From positions 113,062,194 through 113,126,193 of the forward strand of contig OW804096.1 of the NCBI GenBank assembly GCA_942159475.1: DNA of 64,000 bases. The letters run 5' to 3'. The position numbers were made by a program, and so were the translations under genes. Below are positions 1 through 10,516 of the stretch, piece after piece. Under the pieces are notes generated by a model. That model had not been told where the DNA came from and made no database searches. It saw nothing but the letters and a program-made list of their open reading frames with translations. Source of the DNA: Sthenelais limicola. Its lineage: Eukaryota > Annelida > Polychaeta > Phyllodocida > Sigalionidae. Each line of letters starts with the position of its first letter. Position 1 is the first letter of the stretch.

Positions 1-65
1 AATATTTGTCATATTCGAGACAACAACAGCTATCTTAGGCTGTTCTTCATAAAATGTCTCGAACC

Positions 66-172
66 TGTACGGCCCACGGACCCATACAGCCCATGGACCC
101 GTACGTACGGCCCACGGACACGTACAGCCCATGGACACGTAATGGACACGTAGCTACACGTACGGCCCACTG
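66..172. repeat. Minisatellite of ~18-bp GTAC-GCCCA-GGAC units
   Basis: Short direct repeats of the form GTACGGCCCACGGAC or GTACAGCCCATGGAC recur about every 18 bases from 66 to about 172. The array ends just before the CAGGGGCGGATCC element at 220. The ORF across it is only a translation of the repeat and is not a gene. Confidence 0.75.
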
Positions 173-219
173 GGGTAGTTTGACAGAACTATAGCCACCA
201 GCGGACAGCACACACACAT

Positions 220-450
220 CAGGGGCGGATCCAGGAAGAGTGGCCACTGCTAGCGTGGGGGTGGAGGCCTATTTTTTCCTTTATTGATATCGATAGCCCT
301 GATGATCGATGGGTATTTATTTGAAAACATTATGTATATGTTGTTTCTCCTGCCTTTTCCAAGCCCCCCCCCCCCACACACACACACCAAAGGAGGGCAC
401 AGGAGGGTTCTCCTCCAGGGAATTTTTTAATAATACCGCTACTCCTTAAA
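220..450 (+). mobile_element. Left terminus of a CAGGGGCGGATCC-type (hAT-like) DNA element
   Basis: The stretch opens with CAGGGGCGGATCCAGG, the same end seen at 25232 and 26057 and, in reverse complement, at 9801 and 27680. Its first 230 bases share further blocks with the 25232 copy, including GGAGGGTTCTC, GGGAATTTTT and GCTGCATT. Ends of this form are typical of short non-autonomous hAT elements, but no transposase and no 8-bp target duplication is visible. Class assignment is therefore an inference. The matching inverted end at 9801 may be its partner, with an LTR element nested inside. Confidence 0.6.
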
Positions 451-509
451 TGCTGCATTCTGGTGCATTTCTAGTGGATTAATCTAAATTATAATAAACC
501 AAATTTATA

Positions 510-1600
510 TTTTTACCCAAGTGGAATCGATTTAAGATGTAATGTACATGTGTCTAAAAGCCAGAAATCCGTTGAAAACAACAGTAAAATGTAGTTTATT
601 AGAGAAAAATGACCTTATATCATGCTGTCTGCCAGTAGGGTCCTTGCACGTGACAATTATCACTTTTCGATAAAATTGACCATGCATATATTTTTCCCCA
701 GGTGGAATCGATCTAATATATAATGCACATGTGTCCAAAGCTTAGAATTGATTGGAAACAACAAAACAACATAGTTTGATGGTGAAGAAAGCCTAATATT
801 TTACTTCGAAATGGGGACCTTGCATGTGAGAATTTTCACTTTTTCTTATGAAATAAACCAAAAATATATTTTTACCCAAGTAGATTCCATTTCAAATTTC
901 ACGAAAAATATATTTTCTCCCAAAATGAAATCGATCTAATATATAAGGCACATGTGTCCAAAGCTTAGAATACATTCAAAATAACAATACAACATAGTTT
1001 GATAGTGAAGAAAGATCTAATATGATAATTATCATGAAATATAGGGACCTTGCACATGAGAATTATCGCTTTTCTACAAAATAACCATAAATAATTATTT
1101 CCATCTAGTGGAATTATTCTCATATAAATTATAATGTATATTAAGTGTATTAGACTTTTTAAAAAAAACAACAAACAAACTTTTATTCAGTCTATCAACA
1201 AAAAACTCTTTCTTCTCAGGGTCGATAACACAAACAACTACATCGTACCCTCTTTCCTCATCGTTGGAGTTTAAACAGGAACACTTGTACAACCTATGTT
1301 TTTAATACAACAATATTTATATAAGCGATTCTGAGTGATGTTCTATTTTATGCCAGAGCCATTTAGAAATCCATTTAAAACCAAAAGAAAACCTAGTTTG
1401 ATACTGTATAATATCCTTTATGTTGCTATCTCTGAATAGGGACTTGCACATGAGAATTATTATTTATCTGCAAAATAGACCCAAAATAATGTTCTCTGCT
1501 AGTGGAATCATTATAATATATATGTAAATGTGTCTAAAGCTTAAAAATACATTCCAACCAATAGAATAAATAAAGAAATAGTTTTTTTTAGTATACAAAG
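510..1600. repeat. Degenerate tandem array, period about 180-210 bp
   Basis: A diverged unit recurs at about 521, 702, 924, 1107 and 1507. It carries the words AGTGGAATCGAT, CACATGTGTCCAAAGCTTAG, ACATAGTTTGATAG and GGGACCTTGCACATGAGAAT in the same order each time. The units differ at many positions, so the array is old. ORFs of 65-69 codons here are repeat translations. No gene is seen between 220 and 1766. Confidence 0.7.
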
Positions 1601-1766
1601 GCTTTTATAATATCTTTTTTTGTTTTTACGACAACTTTTATTGATCTTGCCTGCCATCTTGGCCTCTACATCGCTAAACATGTTTATGCAGTATAATAAA
1701 ATGAATATTTTTTACTTCACTGTAATATTTTCAAGAAATTACACGATCACATTTTTAACAATATTA

Positions 1767-2721
1767 TGTAACGCATTGGTCCCCCCTGGTAGCAACCTAG
1801 TGGACAGTGGGCAAGGTAGCAGGGCACAGCTGCCTATGCAAATTAGGGAGGCATTGTTGGGACAGTGTCCATGGTTAATCCATTGAGGACGGGGGCAGTT
1901 TATACTTATTTGGCCTGGCTGACAGGGGCCCTTTTCCCCATTTTTGGGCTTCAGGACGGGTGTTTAACATGAGGTTTAGGGTTTAAAACCACTTTAAGAA
2001 TATTTTCTTCAAATAATATGGGTCATATGTCATGGTTTAATAGGTGTAAACAGTTATTGATCATATTTTTTCATAATTTCTAGAATTTGGTCTTCAATAA
2101 TTAAAATAATGGGTCTCAATTGGGTGCAATATGGCAGCAACCTTGCTCCAAATTCACTTTCCAGCATTTATGTATGTTAGTTATGATGTCATCATTATTG
2201 TCTCCATGACAACATACCTATAAAAATATTTCTAGTGTGTTTGTATACATATATTTTAAATTTCATCAAAATCCGTTCATTTTTTATTAAGTTATGCCCC
2301 CTTCAATTGATATAAAAAATTGATGCCTTGAGGCATCACCCCGTCCCCTGAGCCAAATTATGTGTGATGCCTTGAGGCATCAGCCCGTCCCCTGAGCCAT
2401 TTTGATGTTGATGCCTTGAGGCATCAGCCCGTCCTCAATGGGTTAAAAATAAAGAGTAGTGCGTGAGTCCCCAACAGGACTACATGTGTGAAACATAGCT
2501 CTGTGTTATTCTTTATTAATTAGCATCCAAGTGATAATTGGGTATCAATTATCACTAAGTAAATATCGATCATCATCAACCACAACATTTGGACTATCAA
2601 TTAGCATGTAAGTGCTAATTGATTATTAATTAGTGTGCACTGGAACCTATATATATCGGTACCTCAACTTAAGGATCACATCAAGCAGCATCCCCATATT
2701 CATACAGATCCATACTTATCA
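1767..2721 (+). repeat. Left LTR, interrupted by a MITE
   Basis: This is the same sequence as 8294-8689 apart from a 564-bp insertion, one base change (GTAGCAACC against GTAGCCACC) and a 9-bp shorter TA run. It contains two small hairpin-forming inverted repeats: AGTGATAATTG with CAATTATCACT, and AATTAGCA with TGCTAATT. TATATATATCGG lies near its 3' end and may be a promoter box. Confidence 0.85.
1879..2442. mobile_element. piggyBac-type MITE, 564 bp, TTAA target duplication
   Basis: The element has 15-bp inverted ends, TCCATTGAGGACGGG at 1879-1893 and CCCGTCCTCAATGGG at 2428-2442, matching at 14 of 15 positions. TTAA flanks it on both sides (1875-1878 and 2443-2446). The right LTR at 8294-8689 has a single TTAA at the same site, so that copy is the empty site. 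TTAA-specific insertion with precise ends is the hallmark of piggyBac-family transposases. The right part holds three copies of GATGCCTTGAGGCATC, each able to fold into a 6-bp stem. No ORF is present, so any movement depended on a transposase encoded elsewhere. Confidence 0.9.
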
Positions 2722-3139
2722 CTGGTGAAGAACTACCGATCGAAAACCGGGATTTAATGGATATTTTGATCCATACAATCCACTCATAAGCAAGCGAGAT
2801 TCAAAGACCTATGGATGCCAGGCTTGTAGGCATCTAGGAACTCACCCCACTCACCTATAGCACCCACAAACACAAGTTGAATAACAAAATGGATTAATAG
2901 GACAGTCTATGTGTAATAGAGGACCTCTAACCTAGAGGGAAAAACAAGGAAAACTTAATCATGGAAGGAGATGTGGATTTATGATTGGTATGTAGAGAGG
3001 GAGGTGCTGACATTGATGAGAGCAGAAGAAGTCAGGCGTCCTTCAATACATTTCTGATTCTATAGGGAGAAATGCTATGTATAGGTTTACTACTACTTTA
3101 TTTTATGCCTTTACTATATATTACTCTTGTATATTGACA

Positions 3140-3320
3140 TGTATGTATGTATTGGGTAGTAACCCCCCTCTCACCTAGTGACAGGCCTGCGTGCCCAGTC
3201 ACGTGGGTGACCCCCGCGTCACCCACCAACGCAGTCTAATAAACACTCTTATAATAGTCATTGCTGTGAACGGACCTTCTTATTCCATCGCTCCCTATAA
3301 CATAACATCTGGTGGAGAAC
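3140..3320 (+). repeat. Possible remnant of a second, different LTR end with primer site
   Basis: Just upstream of the gag-like ORF, AATAAA lies near 3238 and CATAACA near 3301-3308. These are followed directly by TCTGGTGGAGAACC, which resembles the TGGTGGAG primer site following the 5' LTR in many Ty3/Gypsy elements. That primer site would belong to the gag ORF and not to the outer LTR pair. I found no second copy of this short LTR-like block in the window. This is inference from motif order. Confidence 0.35.
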
Positions 3321-3386
3321 CTAAACGTTCCTAAAAACTTTTAAAAGTTAATTTAACTGGACATTTTAATTTTACCAAAATGTACC

Positions 3387-4916
3387 ATGTTACCCAAACG
3401 ATCCAATAGAATTAGCAACCCAAACTACAAGGGAGTTTCCGACTATAGGAAACAGCTTGGACTACGGGCCACTAAACGTACACCTATTAGGAGAAATATT
3501 ACACCTCAACATTCGTCAGAATCAGAAGTGGAACCACATTCGGATTCAGACGTGTATTCTCCAGTTTTCAAGACTTCTATACAGCAACAAAAGGACGATT
3601 TAGTGGAATTTTTGAGGAAAGGTGGGAACAAACCAACTATAATTCCTACCTATTCTCAGGACGATAGCTTCATTGCCTACCGATCTGCTAGAGAATCGGA
3701 TAGCTCTTCATCTACAGATAGCACCCTGGCTGATACTACTGAACGTTTCTCTGGTTTGTACGACTTTAAAGCCCTAGCAGACCTGGAAAAAGGGGAAGAA
3801 AGACGGCAAAAAGAGCTAGCCGATACCCTGAATCAGGAAAAGTTGAAGCAGCAGAAGTTAAAAGCAGAGGCAGCAGAACTAGCACAGGAAATAGAGAAGA
3901 ACAGGCAATTCAACGAGGTTAAACAACTTCGAATAGATCAAGAAAAAGTCAGAAAGCAACAATTGATTACAGCTATGGGTGAGAATGAAGAACGAGAAAG
4001 GGCACAGAAATTAGCTGCTCAGAAACAAAAAGAACAGCAAGAAGCTCAAACTCGTGCCCAAGCACAAGCAGACACCCAAGCCCAAGCCCAGCTACAAGCC
4101 AAGCAGCGTGCCCAAGCACAAGCCGACGCCCAGGCCCAACAACAAGCAAAGCAGCGTGCCCAAGCCCACGCCCAAGCTGACGCGCAGGCCCAAGCTAGGA
4201 AAAAGGCAAAAGCAAAAGAACAAGCTTTTGGCGAAGTGAAACCGAATATAAACAATTATCCTCAAGCTAACCCAATGGAATATTATGGACAATTCCCACA
4301 AAATCCAACTGGAGGTGATATGTACGATGGTGGAAAAATGGGAGGATTTAACCCAAATCAGGAAATGTTTCGTTTCATGCAAATGATGCAAGCCTATAAC
4401 AGTTTCAATCCTACACCACCAACACCCCCACCTCCACCAGCTAAGGACCCAGACACGGTAATACTTATAGCTACTCTGACTCAAATGATAGAAAAAATGA
4501 ACCAAAATCAGGACAAATTAATCGAAAAGAACAATTTGCAGCAACAAGCAATTTTAAATAAACAATGTATCACATCAGACAATGCTACTCGATACCAAGA
4601 GGCAGTACAATTAAATGTGGCTGAAGTGATGGATCGCATGATAGGGAAGATAGGAGATATCAACCAACCTAACACTGCCCCATTTACGCCAAACGATGGG
4701 GGCACACGAAAGCTGTTTGCGATTCCACCGAATAGTTTTTCGCACCCTACTGCTCTGGTATCAGCAGAAAAATTCCTCAACGATTATGAAGCATATGCTA
4801 ACGCAATGAGAGTCGATGAGGAACTGAAAAGCACAGGCGTTTTAAAATTCCTATCAGGAGACGCTGAATGCTTCTACGATCAGTATAAATCGGTAATACT
4901 TTACATCATTTATTAG
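3387..4916 (+). CDS. Gag-like protein of a Ty3/Gypsy-type retrotransposon, C-terminally truncated
   Basis: The 509-codon ORF opens with a basic, serine-rich segment (about residues 1-130). A long charged, glutamine- and alanine-rich helix follows (about 130-285) with Lys/Ala/Gln repeats such as AQAQADAQAQ, a likely coiled coil. Then comes a proline- and asparagine-rich linker with PPTPPPPP near residue 350. The last 75 residues (FAIPPNSF, AEKFLNDYEAYANAM, LKFLSGDAECFYDQY) resemble the start of a Gypsy capsid domain. The ORF stops there: the second half of capsid, any zinc knuckle and all of pol are missing. A GTAATA stands exactly where homology fades, so a splice donor or a deletion junction are both possible. 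Gag would normally assemble the particle that packages the element RNA. Confidence 0.7.
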   Translation: MLPKRSNRISNPNYKGVSDYRKQLGLRATKRTPIRRNITPQHSSESEVEPHSDSDVYSPVFKTSIQQQKDDLVEFLRKGGNKPTIIPTYSQDDSFIAYRSARESDSSSSTDSTLADTTERFSGLYDFKALADLEKGEERRQKELADTLNQEKLKQQKLKAEAAELAQEIEKNRQFNEVKQLRIDQEKVRKQQLITAMGENEERERAQKLAAQKQKEQQEAQTRAQAQADTQAQAQLQAKQRAQAQADAQAQQQAKQRAQAHAQADAQAQARKKAKAKEQAFGEVKPNINNYPQANPMEYYGQFPQNPTGGDMYDGGKMGGFNPNQEMFRFMQMMQAYNSFNPTPPTPPPPPAKDPDTVILIATLTQMIEKMNQNQDKLIEKNNLQQQAILNKQCITSDNATRYQEAVQLNVAEVMDRMIGKIGDINQPNTAPFTPNDGGTRKLFAIPPNSFSHPTALVSAEKFLNDYEAYANAMRVDEELKSTGVLKFLSGDAECFYDQYKSVILYIIY

Positions 4917-7712
4917 GTTGCTGGACAGTATACTCTGTTATATCTTTCTTTGATTGTGTTGGGATTTAGGAGAGGTAAGATAATGCATCCATGGCTGAAG
5001 GTGATACATATACCCCCACTAAAACTGCCTTCCATCTTCTATCTGGTGCCCAACGCAATAACCAAGGATATAGATAAGCAATAACTGATTCTATGAAAAA
5101 TATATTGTCATGGCTTACAGGCGAAGTTGTGTTGGATTTATGCAGATCCTAACATTTTCCAGAAATCGACTGTATCTGGACTATTTGTAAAGTACAAAGT
5201 TCCAATCACTTTACTCTGTAGTTAGAGATACTGCCGCTCATTTTACTTATATAAAGGTGTACATTTTGCTGAGAGATATTGCTTCAAGTCTGTGTACTTC
5301 TCCCTCTCCCAGTTACGGACATTGCCGTGTTTCTGTTTTTGGGAGCATGCACAAAAGGGATGCATAGGATGCAAACAGGACTTGTATGTGTCCACATATA
5401 GCTACGCACACAACAAGAGAACAAAAGCAGTGGAGGGTTAGCGTGGCGTCAGGTGTGTCTGTGGTGCCCTATTGCATCACAATTGTCCTTTTCAAGGAGC
5501 GCCTAACACGGCATGTACATGTGTATTGTTATAATAGCCGTGTGAAAGACTGCTTGGAAAAGATTCCCAGCTTGCAATGAATTTGCAATCAAAGCACTCC
5601 AATCATACCCACAAGCCACAACCCCTTTGTAAAACATCAATCAGAACCCAAACCAAATGACACCAGTCCAAGATTATTGCCACATACCTCTGGGCGCAAA
5701 TAACGCCATGGGAGCGGCAGTGACAAGTAATGAAGGACACTAGAGCATTTCTCTTTGTTTGGAGCATTCACTACAGGAATGCAGGTATCCAGATATAGAT
5801 GTACACACAAAAAGGGACAAAGGCCATTGGACGTTGGTGTGGTGTCCCCTCACATAACTACCATCCATTCAAAGTGGTTAACGTCACCCCCAATATATAT
5901 GCTAATTTTAGTGAACAATACAACCATTTCGGTTTGGACAATTCTCCCTATGAGGGTTATTCAAAGACATACATGTTATACCTCATTTGGAAGCTTATTT
6001 TATCTCCCTTTTAATCATACATAGTACACACTTGTATCAAGAATATAGGTGACCAATGATTCTTTAAAAGAAGCACTTCAACTGACATAAATGAACATTA
6101 ATGCCACTTGTTTGAACTAATCATATTTAACTTCTCATTGTGAAAAATAGTGCACCTTATCGCCACACTATGAGGATATGTACTTAATTAATTTTTTTGT
6201 TTGATAGATTGGTGGAAGAAGACAATGTATTTCATTTTGTTTTATATTTTACTTGTTCTTTTTGGATAAATTACTGAGTATTTGAGACTGGCAGATTGAG
6301 TTGGTTTTGTGAATTTGGATGTCATGCCGATGTTATTAGGGAGGAATGTTGTATTCTGGGGTATCTCTCTCCTTTTTGTGTCCCCCTCTTGACTGTGTTG
6401 TTGAGATGATAGGATGGAGTGCTCCTTGATATTGTCTACTCTGTGATTTGAGGAAGAGTTTCATTTTTAACACATCCCTTAATTATGGCCATTGTCTATA
6501 ATATACCTTTTACTATGTGTTGTATTTGAGAAGTACGCTCTGTTTGATACAATTCTCCATGATGTACAGTCTCAGTGGGTGATTTGTAATGAAATGGGTA
6601 CAACTGGAAGTTATTTTGAAGTTGTTGGTAGGAGTGATCTTCCATCCCAGCCTTCCCACCATTAACAGTATGTCATTTCTGTCTTCTCCTATAATGAACA
6701 TATATATGAACAGGGATTCACAATTTCGCTTGAATGACCATAAATTCACTTACTAGTTGCTGCTCATTTGGGGGGAATGATATGCTAATCAAATCTTTTT
6801 CAGTACCAATTCCCTAATGGTCATTATTTCATTGCGATAGGCACTTAGCTGTTATGTATTGCCTGGGCTGTTGTTTCTGATATTCTTATTTTCTACTGTA
6901 CATGATCATTGTTGTATTATCTTAACTTTCAAACTTTACTCGAAATGTTCTTTCTGAATTTTATCCAATTAAGTTTATATGGGGGAGGCCACTGTGTTCC
7001 CACTGACAGTAGACACACTGGTGACCACTGGCAACCACACACTGCATGAGAGACGACTGACCATTATGCAACCTTCATTGGCCCATACAAGGGGTGACTG
7101 ACCTTTAATCTTAGTCATCTCTATTTAAATGGCACAGTCCCGGAAATGGGGAGCGCACAATGGGTGAGGTGTACAGTTTATGCCTTTGAATCAGGGCCCT
7201 GTGGAATCCTATGCGTGCATAAGGACTTAAGCAGGAGCTACTGGCACTGGCGCCCACTCTAGTTGATCGCTGCATGAGAGGCACTTTGAAAGCCCCCCCT
7301 GAATACCGTAGGATGGCAATGGGATAGGGGTTGGGCACCCTGAAGTAAGCCAATTGAATGGGGTCAATCGTTTGACAATTCATGCATATTATTGGTTTGG
7401 TTTTATTTTGTGCTACTGTGAACGGTGACAGTTGGTCATTGGGTATTGTTGTTTGTGGGGATTTCACTGGTTATTCCAACATATAGTTGGACCTTAGAAT
7501 TAAAACATAATTTTACTGTGGGAATTAAGGTGAATGGTTGAGGCTTGGAAGCAAAACTTGGAAACTTATATATATTTTGGTATAAATACAAAAGCCTCAT
7601 TTATTGAAGATTGTAACTTGAAGCAGACTTTATTTTAGTGGTAGTACTAGTATCAAGTAACAGAAGAAAACCATTAGCTTGGTATTTGGGAGTATGGCAC
7701 TGTCATAATATA
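4917..7712. other. Interior of the LTR element without recognisable coding
   Basis: No conserved domain was found on either strand over these 2.8 kb. The ORFs are 60-118 codons, AT-biased or antisense, and share no motif with pol. The segment is probably sequence that replaced pol, or decayed interior. A short GTACACACAAAAAGGGAC-like stretch near 5799 is the only local repeat-like feature noticed. Confidence 0.5.
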
Positions 7713-8123
7713 TGTGATGCGTTACAGAGAAATGAGTCATAAGTCGGACAAAATAGATTTTGAGATACCATTATATTTGAAAAGAGGAGATCAAACCGAT
7801 TCCAATGGTGGTAAACATTAAGGACATCTAAGTAGTGTTTATATATTATAAGTTGGAAATCTTTATTTTTGGATAAAAAGATTATTGATAATTTTTGGTG
7901 GATAATTACTAATAAAGTACCTAAATATACTCCATAAGTTGACCTTAGTTATGCATAGATATATTTAATACATTGCCTTGAAATTTTGTACATGTATGAA
8001 TATCACTAGCAGCATTAAGTACCCACAGAATTAGAATATTCCAACAAAGATATCTTATAAATAAATTACTTTAAAAAATATTCATTTTGCGACTTATGAC
8101 TCATTTTCTTGAAACACATCACA
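7713..8123. mobile_element. mariner-like MITE, copy A (about 410 bp)
   Basis: The ends are inverted repeats of about 33 bp: TGTGATGCGTTACAGAGAAA leading into ATGAGTCATAAGTCG on the left, and the complement ending ACACATCACA on the right. TA stands on both sides, fitting the TA target of Tc1/mariner elements. The same family recurs at 15138-16571, 33110-33266 and 33400-33793. No ORF is present. Each end contains TGAGTCA, a perfect AP-1-type site. Confidence 0.75.
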
Positions 8124-8293
8124 TATCTGATGTACATTTATTTGATCTTGATGTACCGGTATAATGTTTCTTTTCTTTGATTTAGAGCAAGCTGTGCCTA
8201 AGTGTTTGGGTATACACATGTACCCATGTATTAACCCTTAGAACCATGTGGTCAATATCTGCCCACATTTTCCAGGGGGGGGGATAGCTGTTA

Positions 8294-8689
8294 TGTAACG
8301 CATTGGTCCCCCCTGGTAGCCACCTAGTGGACAGTGGGCAAGGTAGCAGGGCACAGCTGCCTATGCAAATTAGGGAGGCATTGTTGGGACAGTGTCCATG
8401 GTTAAAAATAAAGAGTAGTGCGTGAGTCCCCAACAGGACTACATGTGTGAAACATAGCTCTGTGTTATTCTTTATTAATTAGCATCCAAGTGATAATTGG
8501 GTATCAATTATCACTAAGTAAATATCGATCATCATCAACCACAACATTTGGACTATCAATTAGCATGTAAGTGCTAATTGATTATTAATTAGTGTGCACT
8601 GGAACCTTTAAGATATATATATATCGGTACCTCAACTTAAGGATCACATCAAGCAGCATCCCCATATTCATACAGATCCATACTTATCA
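8294..8689 (+). repeat. Right LTR (intact, MITE-free)
   Basis: This 396-bp copy preserves the TTAA site that the MITE occupies in the left LTR. It is preceded by the G-run at 8276-8284 and TAGCTGTTA. Near-identity with the left copy implies recent insertion. GTAGCCACCTAGTGG, read on the minus strand, matches the CTCF-type core CCACTAGGTGGC; the left copy has lost one core base. Confidence 0.85.
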
Positions 8690-9690
8690 ACAACAAGGAT
8701 AAAAATAAAAATTTATATATAATTACTCCCTCTCTTTTTCTCTTGAGGTGTAAGTTGGGTAGATCGCGAATCAAAGCGAATCTTTTATAATATCTACAAA
8801 TTGTTTTAAATGTATTCCAAACTCTTCAAAAAACATATTAAAACATCACTTTGTCTGCAATGTAATATTTGCAGTGAACATACCTTTAAATTTGGTTGGG
8901 ACTTGAATATTTAGCAATATATTATGTCTTTTTGTGCCCAAAATGTTACTTTTAGTAAGTGGGATAAGGAAATGGCTATATGCTATTATTGGGAATGGGT
9001 ATAAATGAGGGTCCGCCTACGTGAGATTTATGCTTGTGTAAGTGTCTGTAGAGCGGGGACACTTCATCAACGGATTACTTCTATTGGTCTAGGGAGTTAC
9101 TCTTATCACTATTATATATAGGAGCTCGTCATGGAATATATATATATATAAATATGGATATATTCATATAGATTGATATCTCAAATGGGAATTAGCCTCC
9201 AGACTGATCGACCACAATCATAATACAAATAAACAATCAAGTAATATCAATTAAATAAACAGGTCTGGTAATAAAACACCCTTAAATACAAAGAGGACAT
9301 TAACACTTGGAATTATTTTAATTTGTTCCAGTGTGTGTGGTTCATTGACATTAAGTGAAAAAACCAAATTGGGGAGACATTTTAGGTATGGTACTATATC
9401 CAGTAGGAGCAAAATAACTTGAAAGATTAATGTATGGTAGGCCTATTTGTTTGATATCATGATCAATATTTTATTTCTTTAAAAAAAAGAGAAAACATCT
9501 TCTCCTCAAATCTCAAATTTCTGACATTTTGAAGGTATAGATATTGTAGATCAAGTATAGAAAAGTATATATGGAATGAACGAGCGGGATGAGAGGAATC
9601 GAATGGGACTATAGTACATGAGTTTATATGAATGATTAATTTGAAATAGCAAAAAAGAAAGGATCCACAAAAGTACTAAGTAACCAAAAG
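8690..9690. other. Non-coding stretch with a TA microsatellite
   Basis: I see no gene here. A TATATATATATATA run lies at about 9136-9150, and poly-A tracts near 9481. The sequence is probably the body of the CAGGGG-type element whose right end is at 9801, or older intergenic DNA. Confidence 0.4.
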
Positions 9691-9801
9691 GGTGCATAGG
9701 GACGGGCAAAAAGGCACTTAAATTTGGGGCGGACTAAAAGGCACTATGGGGCCCAACGGGGGGTTTGAACCCCCGGAACCCCCGCTCTGGATCCGCCCCT
9801 G
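9690..9801 (+). mobile_element. Right terminus of a CAGGGGCGGATCC-type element
   Basis: The block contains GGCACTTAAATTTGGGGCGG and GGCACTATGGGGCCCAA, then GGGTTTGAACCCC, and ends GGATCCGCCCCTG. The order is the same as at the 27680 end. Flank 9802-9809 (TCATATAT) is only a weak match to the bases before 220 (ACACACAT), so pairing with the left end at 220 is unproven. Confidence 0.6.
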
Positions 9802-10340
9802 TCATATATATACACAATGCTGATAATTATCATATTAGGAAATTGGGCCTGCATATATCTTCTATTTGACCCAGTTACCGAAGGTCCCGCGCACCCAGAT
9901 CCCTTCATACACATAACGACAAAGTACATGAGACGTGAGAGTGTTTATGACCAAAGTGCACTCAATAGCTAATGGGAATAAACTATTCCAAATAAATAGA
10001 GGACATCGGTACATATTATCATCATAGCCCAATCACAATTTAAATAAGGATACTTATTAATTGGCCGATTTAGTTAATTTAAGAAAGTTCTATTGAAATT
10101 CTCCATAATTATAATTAATTACTAAATAATTTCCACGGGTGTGATATTATATACCCTGAATTCCACTGGCAAATGATAACATACGGTACCAGGAATGAAT
10201 GCGATAGCATCACAATCAAATCAGTACAATACGAATGGAATTGAATGTTTATGTGACGGAGATGTCCTGTTTTAAAATAATTGAGATGAGTCAACGATTC
10301 AAACGACTTTCCAACTATACCAATCGTGACTCCGACTGAA
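9802..10340. other. Non-coding stretch upstream of the lipase gene
   Basis: No ORF or repeat of note is visible. The region is AT-rich and would contain the distal promoter of the lipase gene. Confidence 0.4.
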
Positions 10341-10349
10341 CGCGATCAC

Positions 10350-10358
10350 TATATATAG
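10350..10358 (+). promoter_or_regulatory. TATA box of the lipase gene
   Basis: TATATATAG lies 159 bases before the chosen ATG at 10517. That places transcription start near 10380, with a 5' untranslated leader of roughly 135 bases. It is the best TATA match in the 300 bases upstream. Confidence 0.5.
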
Positions 10359-10516
10359 TCAACAATCATCTGCAGGCATATATGATCGTGTCACCCTGTA
10401 CAGTGCTATCGAGATAGACGGCTATCTAGGCTAAACAGTGAACCGCAAGCGTTTGTCGTACCAAGCATAATAACACATCATAAGTGATAGAACTACTGAT
10501 TAAGCTGGAAATAATT

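Larger units (their letters stand above)
1767..8689 (+). mobile_element. LTR retrotransposon, young, apparently non-autonomous
   Basis: Two direct repeats (1767-2721 and 8294-8689) start with TGTAACGC and end with CTTATCA, as LTRs do. Once the MITE inside the left copy is removed they are 387 and 396 bp, with one visible substitution and one 9-bp difference in a TA-rich run. A run of nine G just before the right copy can serve as polypurine tract, and TGGTGAAGAAC just after the left copy as primer site. The 5.6-kb interior holds one gag-like ORF and a mariner-like MITE. I find no protease, reverse transcriptase, RNase H or integrase. The flanks show no clear target duplication, so the copy may be recombinant. 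Confidence 0.75.

Noticed and set aside
36..247. 66-codon minus-strand ORF at the left edge
   Set aside because: It spans the GTAC minisatellite and the transposon end, and has no domain.
4046..4505. Antisense ORFs rich in Trp/Cys/Ala or Leu/Gly across the gag helix
   Set aside because: Shadows of the Ala/Gln/Lys repeat of the gag ORF on the other strand.
220..9801. A single 9.6-kb hAT element with everything nested inside
   Set aside because: Ends are of the right type and orientation, but the 8 flanking bases match only partly and no transposase is visible; kept as two separate termini.
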